A DNA stretch of 64,000 nt from RYN-230 sp963782185 (GCA_963782185.1 CAWAJB010000027.1:372001-436000), one strand, 5' to 3'; shown: positions 55,147 through 64,000, numbered from the stretch's first letter. Notes: a model not told the origin generated them from the letters alone. A program made the numbers and translations.

Positions 55147-56100
55147 ATGCGCCGGATCGCGTGGACGCTGCCCTTCATCGCGATGGCCCTCGCCGCGTGC
55201 GGGAGCACTGGCCGGCCGGCAAGCCATGCCGCCGGCCGGCCGGGCATGTCAGCCCGCCCATCCCGGAGCAGTGAACCTGTGGCCCCGACGGCTGCTGCGG
55301 CAGCCGCCGGACAATCGCCAGTGAGCGTCCCGCCGACGGGCAGGCGGGTCGCAGCCGTATCGGGCCATAGCGCCGCCTCACCTCTGGCGCTGCGGGGAGC
55401 CTCCGGCGGCCCAGGCAGGTTTCCCCCTGCCGCCGCCGGGATCCTCGACGGCAAGGTCATCGTCGTGGACCCAGGCCACAACGGCGGGAACGCCGCTGCC
55501 CCGTCGATCATCAACCAGCCGATCTGGAACGGCCGGGAAACCGAAACGTGCGATACGACCGGCACACAGACTGACGGTGGATACACCGAGGCCCGGTTCA
55601 ACTGGAGGGTCGCGCTCTACCTGACCGCCGACCTGCGCGGAGAAGGAGCGACCGTCGTGCTCACCCGCACCTCCAACACCGGGATAGGCCCCTGCGTCAC
55701 GCGGCGCGCCGCGATCGGCAACAACGCCCACGCCAATGCGGCCGTATCCATCCACGCTGACGGCGGCCCACCAGGCGGGCGGGGCTTTGCCATCTTGGAA
55801 CCAGTCGCCGACGGCATCAACAACACCATCATCAGGCCCTCCGCCGCTCTGGGTGCCGACCTGCGGGCAGCGTTCGCGGCCGGGACCGGGGAGCCGGTCA
55901 GCTCCTACGACGGAATCAACGGGATCCAGCCCCGCAACGACCTGGCCGGGACCAACCTGTCCACCATCCCCAAGGTGTTCATCGAATGCGCCAACATGCG
56001 CAACAGCACTGACGCCGCCCTGGTCACCTCACCCATCTGGCAAGCACGGGCCGCCCGGGCGATAGCCACGGGCCTGACCATGTTCCTCAAAACGCACTGA
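55147..56100 (+). CDS. N-acetylmuramoyl-L-alanine amidase (Amidase_3), lipoprotein
   Basis: The ATG at 55147 opens a lipoprotein signal peptide with lipobox ALAAC (Cys18). An Ser/Pro/Ala-rich linker leads to the Amidase_3 domain: zinc ligand His in VVDPGHNGG, Glu in GYTEARFNWRVAL, His in SIHADGG, and catalytic Glu in VFIECANMRN. All expected residues are present. It cleaves the amide bond between muramic acid and the stem peptide in the cell wall, and would be anchored outside the membrane. Total 317 residues. A strong terminator lies upstream. Confidence 0.9.
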   Translation: MRRIAWTLPFIAMALAACGSTGRPASHAAGRPGMSARPSRSSEPVAPTAAAAAAGQSPVSVPPTGRRVAAVSGHSAASPLALRGASGGPGRFPPAAAGILDGKVIVVDPGHNGGNAAAPSIINQPIWNGRETETCDTTGTQTDGGYTEARFNWRVALYLTADLRGEGATVVLTRTSNTGIGPCVTRRAAIGNNAHANAAVSIHADGGPPGGRGFAILEPVADGINNTIIRPSAALGADLRAAFAAGTGEPVSSYDGINGIQPRNDLAGTNLSTIPKVFIECANMRNSTDAALVTSPIWQARAARAIATGLTMFLKTH

Positions 56101-56141
56101 ACCCGGGCGACCTCGACCACCACAGCGAACGTTCCCGCCCC

Positions 56142-56169
56142 TTCTGTGTGGCCGGTTCTGTGTGGCCGG
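56142..56169 (+). repeat. Perfect 14-bp tandem duplication
   Basis: The unit TTCTGTGTGGCCGG occurs twice without a spacer (56142-56155 and 56156-56169) in the gap between the amidase and the glycosyltransferase fragment. Confidence 0.85.
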
Positions 56170-56284
56170 TGATGTAGGCCTACCAGACGCCGCCCTCGTT
56201 GACTACGCAGAGAGATACTCTTCTCACGTTGCGTAGGAGGGCTGTCCTCGGCACGGGTGAAGCCCAGAACCGGAGGGCACCACG

Positions 56285-57034
56285 ATGGACAGAGCAGCGC
56301 AGCCAGGCGGCAGCCGCAGCAGCCCAAGCTTTGACTTTGCGCCCGGCTCGGTCCCGGGGAACGTCCGGTATGCCGGGCCTCAGCTCGATGATGCACCCAG
56401 CCCGGCTTCCCGCAATCCGTGGGCCATCCCATCCGGTCGCCCGCTCGTGCTGGTCGGGCTGAGCAGCACGGTCATGCGGCAGGAAGGCCTGCTGCAACGG
56501 ATCGCTGACGCCCTCGGGCAACTACCTGTGCAGGGGCTCATCACCACCGGGCCAGCCGTGGACCCGGCGCTGATCACGGCTCCGCCCAATGTGACCGTCA
56601 CACGGTGGGTGCGCCACGCAGATGTCCTGCCCGGCTGCTCGGTGGTCATCACTCACGGCGGCCACGGCACCGTGATGAAAGCCCCGACCGCCGGGGTACC
56701 GTTGCTGGTCGTGCCGCTGGGCCGCGACCAGCCGGACAACGCGGCCCGTGTGGTCCACGCCGGCGCGGGCATCCGGCTGCGGAACAATGCCAGCGTCACC
56801 GCTTTGCGCGCGGCCACCTCCCGGGTGATCGAAGACCCCCGCTATCGCGCTGCCGCCGGGTGGATGGCGAGCCTGCTGGCTGCCGAACGCGACGACAACC
56901 TCGTCGTTGACGAGCTGGAACATATCGCTGCGGGTCCGCCCCCACGACCACTGGCGGGCGTGGACCCTCCTTCCCAACGCCATCACACCCGTCGCACCTG
57001 CGACCAGGGGCGAACTGCGGGCATCCGGGCCTGA
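56285..57034 (+). pseudogene. 5'-truncated macrolide-type glycosyltransferase
   Basis: The frame has a good GGAGGG ribosome-binding site and ATG, but the protein matches only the C-terminal half of a UGT/MGT-family glycosyltransferase: DFAPGSVPGNVRYAGPQLDD, LVLVGLSSTVM, and the donor-binding VVITHGGHGTVMKAPTAGVP with RDQPDNAARVV. The N-terminal acceptor domain of about 200 residues is absent. Two acceptor/donor domains are needed for activity. A reduced protein could be translated, but a full function is unlikely. Confidence 0.78.
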
Positions 57035-57247
57035 CCCCGGCGGCAGGGACAGGACTTCGGGAACGGGGGACGGATACCGGCCCTGGTGGTCGCCGCCTGC
57101 GAGGCAGGCCACTGACCAGCCCGCCGCCAATCCCCCAGCCCCCTGGCTCCGGTAGGTATTGCGCAAGTAGTGCTTCCCGTGCATTCATGTATCCGGCTGG
57201 TTCATACAGGGTGATTGTGGACTGCCGTTACTGACGGGAGCGAGGCG

Positions 57248-58453
57248 ATGGGGAGACGTCCGCCGCCAGCACACGCCGCTCCTGGCCGACATGTGCTGGC
57301 TCTCCCACTCGCCATCGGCCTGCTCGCGGTGCTGGGGGCTGGAATCGGCGGGGCGTCATGGGCGGTTTCGCACAGGCGGGCCGCCGGCGTAACCGGCTCG
57401 TCGCCAGCCGGCGCGAGACCGCTGGCGGAAACCCGGAAACCGGCGGGTACCCAGGCCGCAGCCTGCCACCACGAGAAGGGGCCGTTCCACGTCAGCGGGA
57501 CGGTCGTCACCGGCTCTACCGGACGATATATCCCGTACGGAATCAACCTCACCGGGCTGGCCCACCCCGACTACGCGGCCAAAATGACCCAGGATGAGGC
57601 CGGCATCACCGCCGCCGCGGACAACTGGTGCGCGAACACGGTCCGGTTCCAGGTCCGCCAGGCGAATCTCGTCAGCATCACCGGTCACATTAGCCAGGCA
57701 TTCCTCAACGCCGTCACCACCGAAGTGCACTTCGCGGAGGCCCGCGGTCTCGTGGTGGTGCTGAACCTCCAGTGGCAACTGGACGACGCCAGCCTCGTGG
57801 AGTCCATGCCGACGCGGCGGAGCGAAGCCTTCTGGGGGTCCCTGGCCTCTCATTTCGGGACAGATCCGAGCGTGGTGTTCGACATCTTCAACGAGCCAGA
57901 GCAACGGGCGCCCTGCGGCTGGGCGTTCTGGCGTAACGGTGGCGTTTGCCGCGGTCACCACTACATCGGGATGCAGGCCCTGGCCGACTATGTCCGCGCC
58001 CGGGCGGGGAACCTGTTCTGGATCGAGGGGATCAGCGCGGGGAGCCTCCTGAACGAAGCGTGGCGATACCACATCACCGGCGACGGGCCCCTGGAATACA
58101 GCGAGCATCGCCCGCCGGGGGCGCACCAGTACCGCACGTGGGACTCCGTGTTCGGGTACATCGCCCGCAGCGGTCATGCCCCGGTCGTCGAAGGCGAGTG
58201 GGCCGACTACGCCCGGCCCCGCGCGCCGTGGGCGTGCTGGGACGACGCGCCGGTGGCTGCGCCCCGGTTCCTGAAGTACCTGCAGGCTCGCGGGTTCGGT
58301 CTCATCATGACCCTGCTCGTCAGGGGCCAGCTCATCGAGACCGGGAACCTGGACGACCCGACCCGCTTCCGGAGCAACTGGTCGTGCACGGCCGGTCTCG
58401 ACCAGGGTGTGGGCCACCAGGCGCAGCAGTGGTTCGCCCGGCAGAACGGGTAA
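57248..58453 (+). CDS. Glycoside hydrolase family 5 (endoglucanase-like), membrane-anchored or secreted
   Basis: From ATG 57248 (after GGGAGCGAGG) the 401-residue protein has a signal-anchor helix (ALPLAIGLLAVLGAGIGG), an Ala/Gly-rich linker, and a GH5 barrel. Motifs: IPYGINLTG near residue 96, ANTVRFQVRQ, acid/base Glu216 in FDIFNEP, and nucleophile Glu317 in VVEGEWADY. GH5 enzymes hydrolyse beta-glucans such as cellulose or mannan; the exact substrate is open. Cysteines in the loops fit an extracytoplasmic location. Confidence 0.85.
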   Translation: MGRRPPPAHAAPGRHVLALPLAIGLLAVLGAGIGGASWAVSHRRAAGVTGSSPAGARPLAETRKPAGTQAAACHHEKGPFHVSGTVVTGSTGRYIPYGINLTGLAHPDYAAKMTQDEAGITAAADNWCANTVRFQVRQANLVSITGHISQAFLNAVTTEVHFAEARGLVVVLNLQWQLDDASLVESMPTRRSEAFWGSLASHFGTDPSVVFDIFNEPEQRAPCGWAFWRNGGVCRGHHYIGMQALADYVRARAGNLFWIEGISAGSLLNEAWRYHITGDGPLEYSEHRPPGAHQYRTWDSVFGYIARSGHAPVVEGEWADYARPRAPWACWDDAPVAAPRFLKYLQARGFGLIMTLLVRGQLIETGNLDDPTRFRSNWSCTAGLDQGVGHQAQQWFARQNG

Positions 58454-58662
58454 CAGCCCAGATCGCCAGCAGCCCATCGACCAGGCCCTTCGCGCACCTC
58501 GGCACCATCGTGCCACCGCCGCCTGCGGAGATTCCACCGGGCATGTGCACTTTCGGGTGACGACCGCCGCGGACGGCCTGCATACCGTCCTGTCATGACT
58601 TTCGGCGGCGACCAGCCCCGCCAGTTCGGAAAACGCGGATTCTCCTGTGTGAAAGGAATGTC

Positions 58663-60003
58663 ATGAGCTCAGCGCTTGAAACCCTTCGCCGTGACTTCGG
58701 CGGCGACATCATCGAACCGGGCGCGGCGGAGTACGAATCGGCTCGTCGCTCGGTTCTGGCTTCGGGTAGTCCGGCCCATGTTCTGCGGCCCAAGAGCGTC
58801 GGGGATGTGCAAGCAGGGGTCAGATTCGCTGCCAGTGCAGGGCTTTTGCTGTCCGTGCGGGGCGGCGGCCATGGCTTTGCGGGCTTCGGCACCAATGACG
58901 GCGGCGTCGTGATCGACCTCGGCCATCTCGCGAACGTGGAGATCATCGACAAGGAACGTCACCTCGTGCGGATCGGCGGCGGCGCCACCTGGGGTCAGGT
59001 CGCGGTGGCCTTGGCCCCGCATGGCCTGGCGATCTCCTCGGGCGATACCAAGAGCGTCGGTGTCGGTGGGCTGGCGTTGAGCGGTGGGATCGGCTGGAAG
59101 GTCAGGAAGTACGGTCTGGCCCTGGACAACGTGGTCGCCGCGGAGGTGGTCACGGCCAGCGGAAAGGTCGTGCATGCGAACGCTGAGGCGAACCCCGAGC
59201 TGTTCTGGGCGATTCGCGGTGGCGGCGGCAATTTCGGGATCGTGACCGCATTCGAGTTCGTGGCCCACCCGACGACAGATGTCTTTTACGGCAAGATCGC
59301 CTTCCCGGCATCGGAGGCCGCCACCGTGCTCCAGGGTTGGGCGGACTATCTCCGCTCCGCCCCCGAAGAGCTCACATCTGTCGTGGACTTCGCCAATCCA
59401 TTCGCCGGCGGCCCCGGAGCGCCGGTCGAGATCTACGTCGTCTTTGACGGCGATGACCCGCAGCTCGCGGCCCGAGCGATCGACCCGATCCGCCGGCTCG
59501 GCACGGTGACCGGCGACGATGTCGCGCTGAAACCCTATGCGGACACGCTCGTGGATGGCGCGACCCCGCCGCCTGGCATCCAGTTCGTAACCCGGAGCGC
59601 ATTTGTCGACCAGGAATCGGTGCCCGGGGTCCTGCAGATCCTGGCTGAGGTCAGGGCATCGGAGCGGTCGCCGTTCATCGCCGTTCGCAGCGTCGGCGGT
59701 GCGGTATCCCGGGTCCCCGGCGACGCCACCGCCTACGCGCATCGCCAGGCGGAGTTGATGTTCGTGACTACCACGGCGGGCCCGAAGCCGGTCGTCGAGG
59801 CCGCTCGTCCTGCTCTGGACGCGATCTGGGGGAGACTCGCACCGCACGTCAGCGGCGCCTACGCAAACTTCCTCGCTTCTGCCACCGAGGAGGATGTCGC
59901 CGCGATCTATCCAACGCAGACCTATCAGCGGCTCGCGGCGGTCAAGCGTCAATACGACCCCGGCAATCTGTTTGCCGGCAACCACAACGTCCGGCCCCTG
60001 TAG
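58663..60003 (+). CDS. FAD-linked oxidase, berberine-bridge-enzyme type
   Basis: The 446-residue flavoprotein has the FAD-binding PCMH fold with VRGGGHGFAGFGTNDGGVVI (His70 is the position for covalent FAD attachment), the segment VGVGGLALSGGIGWKVRKYG, and the C-terminal BBE block ending YDPGNLFAGNHNVRPL. Family members oxidise sugars, alkaloids or other alcohols. The Cys used for a second covalent link in some members was not seen. The ATG at 58663 follows AAAGGA. It may be cotranscribed with the FMN oxidase gene that begins 97 bp downstream. Confidence 0.9.
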   Translation: MSSALETLRRDFGGDIIEPGAAEYESARRSVLASGSPAHVLRPKSVGDVQAGVRFAASAGLLLSVRGGGHGFAGFGTNDGGVVIDLGHLANVEIIDKERHLVRIGGGATWGQVAVALAPHGLAISSGDTKSVGVGGLALSGGIGWKVRKYGLALDNVVAAEVVTASGKVVHANAEANPELFWAIRGGGGNFGIVTAFEFVAHPTTDVFYGKIAFPASEAATVLQGWADYLRSAPEELTSVVDFANPFAGGPGAPVEIYVVFDGDDPQLAARAIDPIRRLGTVTGDDVALKPYADTLVDGATPPPGIQFVTRSAFVDQESVPGVLQILAEVRASERSPFIAVRSVGGAVSRVPGDATAYAHRQAELMFVTTTAGPKPVVEAARPALDAIWGRLAPHVSGAYANFLASATEEDVAAIYPTQTYQRLAAVKRQYDPGNLFAGNHNVRPL

Positions 60004-60100
60004 GGCGGGCGAGCAAACGGCGGAGAGCCACTCGTATCCCGCCTGCTTGCGGGGGCTGCGAGGGCAGGACAGACTGTCGGGAACCGGGAGGAGGGTCACG

Positions 60101-61312
60101 TTGGCGCGCAGGCGGCTTCCCCGCTGGTCGGAGTTCCAGCCGCTGTTGCGCCCGGAGCGGATCCCGCTCAATCCCACCGAGCGACGGCTCGGTTCCGCGC
60201 ACACGATCCGCGACCTGCGGAAGATCGCCGCCCGCCGGGTGCCGCGGGCCGTGTTCGACTACACCGACGGGGCCGCGGAACGGGAAATCAGCCTGCGCCG
60301 CGCGCGCGACGCGTTCGCCCGCGCGGAGTTCCACCCACAGGCGCTACGCGACGTCAGCGACCCGGACCCCGCCGTCACGGTGCTCGGGCGGCGCTGGGCC
60401 CTGCCGTTCGCGCTGGCCCCGACCGGGTTCACCCGGATGATGCACCACGAGGGCGAGCTGGCGGCTGCGCGGGCGGCGCAGCGGGCCGGGGTGACGTTCT
60501 CGCTGTCCACCATGGGCACCGCCTCGATCGAGGAGGTGGCGGCGGCCGCGCCGTATGCGGGCAAGTGGTTCCAGCTGTACGTGTGGAAGGACCACGCGGC
60601 CGGCAAGGACCTGCTGGAGCGGGCCCGCGCGGCTGGCTACGAGGCCCTGCTGCTGACCGTGGACACCCCGGTCGGCGGGGCCCGGATGCGGGACGTACGC
60701 AACGGGCTGACCGTGCCGCCCGCGCTCACCCCCGCCACCGTGCTCGACGCGGCCGTCCATCCGGCCTGGTGGTTCAACCTGCTCACCACCAGGCCGCTCA
60801 GCTTCGCCAGCCTGAACGAGTGGCGCGGCACGGTCGCCGAGCTGGTGAACACGATGTTCGATCCGACCGTGACGTTCGCGGACATCGAGTGGCTGCGCGC
60901 GGCCTGGCCCGGCCCGCTGCTGCTCAAGGGCATCCACACCGTGGCCGACGCCCGCGCCGCCGTTGATCACGGCGCCGACGGGATCGTCGTCTCCACGCAC
61001 GGCGGCCGCCAGCTGGACCGGGCCGCCGCCCCGCTCGAGGTGCTGCCGCGGATCGCCGAGGCGGTCGGCGACCGGGCCGAGATCCTGCTGGACACCGGGA
61101 TCATGCACGGCGGGGACATCGTCGCCGCGCTGGCCCTCGGCGCGAAAGCCTGCCTGGTCGGCCGGGCGTTCCTGTACGGGCTGATGGCCGGCGGGGAGCG
61201 CGGGGTGGACCAGGCGATCGGCATCCTCCGCGAGGAGATGTCCCGCACGCTCCAGCTGCTCGGCGTGCGCAGCGCCTCGGAGCTGAACCGATCGCACGTG
61301 TCACTGCGCTGA
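60101..61312 (+). CDS. lldD: FMN-dependent alpha-hydroxy-acid oxidase
   Basis: A TTG at 60101 behind GGGAGGAGGG is the preferred start; the 403-residue barrel carries FDYTDGAAEREISLRRARDA, the FMN-binding FALAPTGFTRMM, a Lys in LLLKGIHTVADA, and the catalytic His with HGGRQLD. It resembles L-lactate dehydrogenase LldD and glycolate oxidase, but (S)-2-hydroxy acid specificity cannot be fixed by eye. Genes for such enzymes also occur near mycofactocin-type clusters. Its last 110 bases recur in decayed form at 61,953. Confidence 0.82.
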   Translation: MARRRLPRWSEFQPLLRPERIPLNPTERRLGSAHTIRDLRKIAARRVPRAVFDYTDGAAEREISLRRARDAFARAEFHPQALRDVSDPDPAVTVLGRRWALPFALAPTGFTRMMHHEGELAAARAAQRAGVTFSLSTMGTASIEEVAAAAPYAGKWFQLYVWKDHAAGKDLLERARAAGYEALLLTVDTPVGGARMRDVRNGLTVPPALTPATVLDAAVHPAWWFNLLTTRPLSFASLNEWRGTVAELVNTMFDPTVTFADIEWLRAAWPGPLLLKGIHTVADARAAVDHGADGIVVSTHGGRQLDRAAAPLEVLPRIAEAVGDRAEILLDTGIMHGGDIVAALALGAKACLVGRAFLYGLMAGGERGVDQAIGILREEMSRTLQLLGVRSASELNRSHVSLR

Positions 61313-61331
61313 CCAGGAGGGAAGGCAGCCC

Positions 61332-61490
61332 ATGGAGATTGTCGAGTTCCGCCCGGAGCGCCAGCAATACGCCTACACGTTTGGTGGGGTCGCGCCGGTC
61401 CGCCAAGGTGACGCCGGGGACGCTGCTTCGGCTGTGGACCGAGGACGCGTTGAATGGCACCATCCGGAGTATTTCGGATCTGCCCAGCAC
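61332..61490 (+). pseudogene. Acetamidase/formamidase N-terminal remnant, frameshifted
   Basis: The ATG at 61332 follows an AGGAGGGAAGG sequence and encodes EFRPERQQYAYTFGGVAPV, then after a frame change near 61,400 continues as KVTPGTLLRLWTEDALNGTI and DLPS. This is the N-terminus of the FmdA/AmdA family. Sequence similarity then passes directly into a transposase fragment. About 80 percent of the gene is absent. Confidence 0.65.
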
Positions 61491-61812
61491 GTCGCTGACC
61501 ATGCCGTTCGTCAAGGACGGCCGCCCGGTGGCGGTACGGGTGTTCGCCGGAAACACCGGCGGCCCGAAGACCTTCCCCGAAGCGGTGGACGCAGTGCGCG
61601 GCACGTTCGGCCTCACGCAGATGATCATGGTCGGGGACCGGGGAATGATCACCTCAGCGCGGATTGCGGACCTGCGGAAACTGGAGGGCATGGCGTGGAT
61701 CACCTGCCTGCGCGGTCCGGCCATCAAGAAGCTCATGGCCGGTGACGGACCCCTCCAGCTGTCCGTGTTCGACGAGCAGGACCTGGCCGAGATCACCAGC
61801 CCGGACTTCCCC
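61488..61812 (+). mobile_element. Fragment of an IS1634-family transposase
   Basis: In frame with the acetamidase remnant, about 108 codons encode MPFVKDGRPVAVRVFAGNTG, TFGLTQMIMVGDRGMITSAR, and QLSVFDEQDLAEITSPDFP, the central block of an IS1634-type DDE transposase, with one catalytic Asp in VGDRG. Both ends of the element, including inverted repeats, and other catalytic residues are missing. No target duplication is recognisable. It is debris, not an active element. Confidence 0.65.
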
Positions 61813-61952
61813 GATACCCCTGACCATCACGTAGACACGAAAGACTCACCCGGAATCCGCGAACGCCCACCACAACACCCGGCCCAGCTACCTCACCAGA
61901 CGTAACTTCGGGCTAACCCGCGGCGTGCAGTTCTGAGCCACGTTCAGGACCG

Positions 61953-62082
61953 CGGGGTAGACCTGGCGATCGGCGTTCTCAGCGGGGAGATCGCCCGCAT
62001 GCTCCCAGCTGCTCGGCGTCCCGAGCGCCCGGAAGCTGAACCGATCACATGTGTCACTGCGCTGAGCAGGAGCGAACGGATG
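61953..62082 (+). pseudogene. Decayed copy of the lldD 3' end (direct repeat)
   Basis: About 130 bases match 61,201-61,330 in the same orientation with scattered substitutions and one extra C. The copy covers the last codons, the stop TGA and the following AGCAGGAG sequence of the FMN oxidase gene. The extra base breaks its frame. The two copies flank the acetamidase/IS1634 debris. Confidence 0.8.
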
Positions 62083-62089
62083 CCATCCG

Positions 62090-64000
62090 TCAACCCGCTC
62101 CGGCGTGATCCCGCCGTCCGGCGGGCTGATGAGCGCCGACCGCACGGCCCGGCTCCGGGCTGTGCCTGCTGGTGGCCTCGAGGTTCTGCTGTGCGGATTC
62201 CTCGCCTTCCTGGTCACCGGTCTGACGGAAGAGGGCCGCTGCCGCCGAGTAAGCCGCGGACGCCTGCTCGGGCTGGCCGGTATCCCGTAGCACATCACCC
62301 AGGCGAGCCTGCATGTCGCCCTCGGCCTGCCGGTCACCAGCGGAGCGGAAAAGACCCGCCGCCCGGGAGTAGGCGGTAACTGCCGGTTCGGGCTGACCGG
62401 TTTCCAGCAGCATCGCGCCATAGTCACCCCATACCTTTCCCTCGCTGCGCTGGTTGTTCGTATTGCGGAAGATCTCCGCCGCCGCCTGGAGCGGGCCTGC
62501 CGCCTCGTGCGCTCGGCCCGCGGCCCACAGTGCACCGCCGAGGATCCCCAGGGCAGCAGCCTCATAGTCCTGGTTACGTGTCTCCCGGAAGATCTGCACG
62601 GCCTGTTCGAGGGCCGGAACCGCCTCTGCGGGCTTATCTGCCTCCCGCAGGGCCAGGCCCAGGTTGGTCAGGGCCCGGGCGTGACCAATGCGGCCGTTCA
62701 CCCCACGGAAGGTGTCCGCCGCTTCGGCCAGGGCGGTGACCGCCCCCGCGGATTCCCCGGCTTTACGCCGGGCCAGGCCCAGGTTGATCAGTGCTTCGCC
62801 CACGTCATGGCGATCAGCTAGCTGGCGGGCAGCGTCCAGGCCGATGGTGGCGGTGGCGAGCCAGTCGCCGAAATTCCGTCTGTCGCTGAGGTACCCGGCC
62901 AGGAGCAGCGCGAGGCGCATGGCGACCCGGGGCCGGCCGGAGACCGCGGCCATCCGGCTCGCTGCCACCAGGTTGGGGTACTCCGCATCCAGCCACGCCA
63001 GCGCGCTGGTTGCGTCGGGGAAAGCCTCCGGTGTCGCCGTTGCGGGTTGCGGGCCGAGATGACGGACGGCGGCCTGCGCCCGCCTCAGGTAGTAGTCGAG
63101 CAGCCGGTCGCGTTCCTGCTCGCGGCTACCCGCGCCACCGCTGGCCTCGACCTGCCGCCGGGCAAACAGCGACAGCAAGTCAGACAGCTGCCACCGGTCC
63201 TGCGGCCTGGCTTCGACCAAGTAAGCACTGGCCAGCCGGCGCAGCGCTCGCTTCACCTCGTCACCAGGGAGACCGGTGAGGACGGCAGCCGTGGCCGTGG
63301 AAAAGTCCGGGCCGGGGTTGACCGGCAGGGCCCGGAACGCCCGGGCCGAGGTTTCGTCGAGCCGCCGGTAGGAGAGCTCAAACGCGGCCTCAACCGAGGG
63401 TGCGCTGGACCCACTGCCGTCGTCGTACTGCAGCAGCTGCAGCCCCAGCCGGTCGAAATCGGCGGTTAGTTCGCTGACCGTAAGGCCCTCGTCGGCCTTC
63501 AGTTGTGCCGCCGCGCAGCGCAGCGCAATGGGCAGGCCATCGCACATCTTGACCAGCCGGGCGGCGCTGTCTGGCTCAGCTACGATCCGGTCATCGGCGG
63601 GCCGGGCGGCTCGCAAGGCTTCGTCCAGCAGCGTGATTCCGGCCGCCTCATCCAGCGGCTTGACCACGAAGATACGGGCATCCAGGTCGGCCAGCGTATG
63701 TCGGCAGGTGATCACTACCCGGTGCCCGGCTGTCCCTGGCAGCAGCGGGCGCACCTGTGCCTCGGACGCGGCGTCGTCGGCGATCAGCAGCACTGGCTGG
63801 CCGATACCAGCCAGCACCGACCGGAAGTGCGCGGCCCGCTCGTCGGCTGACAGCGGGATGTCCCCGGCGCCCTCGCCCAGCCACCGCAACAGCGCGTCCA
63901 GCGCCTGCGCTGGCTCTATCGCCTGGTGATATCCGCGCAGGTTGATGAAGAGCACTCCGCCGGGGAACCAGCCGCGCTGCACAGCTAGCTGGCCGGCCTG
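62090..64000 (-). CDS. NB-ARC/TPR regulator (AfsR-like), 5' end outside the window
   Basis: The gene runs off the right edge, so only the C-terminal 637 codons are visible. The frame begins with part of an NB-ARC ATPase (GGVLFINLRGYH, VLLIADDAASEAQVRPLLPG as Walker B region, and MCDGLPIALRCAAAQLKADE as the GLPL motif), then a winged-helix-like area, and five or more TPR repeats (ALINLGLARRKAGESAGAVT and following units) near the C-terminus. The part resembles the NB-ARC-TPR half of AfsR/SARP-type regulators; whether an N-terminal DNA-binding domain exists lies beyond the window. The last 30 residues are low-complexity. Confidence 0.85.
   Translation of the reverse strand, partial: QAGQLAVQRGWFPGGVLFINLRGYHQAIEPAQALDALLRWLGEGAGDIPLSADERAAHFRSVLAGIGQPVLLIADDAASEAQVRPLLPGTAGHRVVITCRHTLADLDARIFVVKPLDEAAGITLLDEALRAARPADDRIVAEPDSAARLVKMCDGLPIALRCAAAQLKADEGLTVSELTADFDRLGLQLLQYDDGSGSSAPSVEAAFELSYRRLDETSARAFRALPVNPGPDFSTATAAVLTGLPGDEVKRALRRLASAYLVEARPQDRWQLSDLLSLFARRQVEASGGAGSREQERDRLLDYYLRRAQAAVRHLGPQPATATPEAFPDATSALAWLDAEYPNLVAASRMAAVSGRPRVAMRLALLLAGYLSDRRNFGDWLATATIGLDAARQLADRHDVGEALINLGLARRKAGESAGAVTALAEAADTFRGVNGRIGHARALTNLGLALREADKPAEAVPALEQAVQIFRETRNQDYEAAALGILGGALWAAGRAHEAAGPLQAAAEIFRNTNNQRSEGKVWGDYGAMLLETGQPEPAVTAYSRAAGLFRSAGDRQAEGDMQARLGDVLRDTGQPEQASAAYSAAAALFRQTGDQEGEESAQQNLEATSRHSPEPGRAVGAHQPAGRRDHAGAG

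Noticed and set aside
61488..61812. Active insertion sequence
   Set aside because: Only a central transposase block remains; no terminal repeats, no complete DDE set.
1..64000. tRNA, rRNA or CRISPR arrays
   Set aside because: I looked for tRNA T-loop patterns and for regularly spaced short repeats and found no convincing case.

Overview
The window is chromosomal DNA of a very high-GC actinomycete. The evidence is strong G/C bias at third codon positions, a WhiB regulator, a GAF-ANTAR regulator, large LuxR (LAL) ATPase regulators, an NB-ARC/TPR regulator of the AfsR type, and many GTG or TTG starts. The order Streptosporangiales or a relative is plausible, but the sequence alone does not settle the genus. 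I saw no rRNA, tRNA, CRISPR array, phage module or replication origin.

Layout. 0-8.3 kb: a GIDE-domain protein, an AI-2E family permease, a secreted parallel beta-helix protein, a frameshifted carboxymuconolactone decarboxylase bracketed by a 62-63 bp inverted repeat, a CotH-like kinase with a downstream partner, and a TIM-barrel protein. 8.3-17.3 kb: a methyltransferase, an alpha/beta hydrolase, two luciferase-like gene remnants, an OsmC plus flavoprotein pair, and divergent from it a sulfur assimilation operon (metX, metY, CoA-binding protein). 17.3-26.9 kb: a LAL regulator, an NDH-2 remnant, an ABC transporter pair, an MMPL transporter, and a two-component pair whose kinase is internally deleted. 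27-37 kb: a set of giant, frame-broken genes including a DUF6603-type protein and a companion that seems to carry a 114 bp internal inversion. 37-46.5 kb: WhiB, membrane proteins, GAF-ANTAR, a TetR-controlled methyltransferase operon with an unlisted 44-residue ORF, a pyrophosphate-type phosphofructokinase, and a LAL/stress-protein scar. 46-49 kb: a GH65 phosphorylase with a beta-phosphoglucomutase-type HAD enzyme. 49-54.2 kb: a minus-strand row of four accessory genes (membrane protein, S8 protease, lipase-like hydrolase, beta-barrel protein). 54-64 kb: cell-wall amidase, a truncated glycosyltransferase, GH5, a BBE-type flavoprotein, an FMN hydroxyacid oxidase, IS1634 debris and the 3' part of an NB-ARC/TPR regulator running off the right edge.

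Functional links. The metX-metY operon makes homocysteine from homoserine and sulfide. GH65 plus the HAD enzyme would turn a disaccharide into glucose and glucose 6-phosphate, which the PPi-dependent phosphofructokinase could send into glycolysis. The most striking overall property is decay by deletion. At least ten genes are cut at one end, internally deleted or fused to an unrelated fragment, often with the start, stop and neighbouring overlap intact. Several others, including the 5.6 kb DUF6603 gene, carry single frameshifts. Either this is a genome undergoing pseudogenisation or part of it reflects assembly error; read mapping would separate the two.
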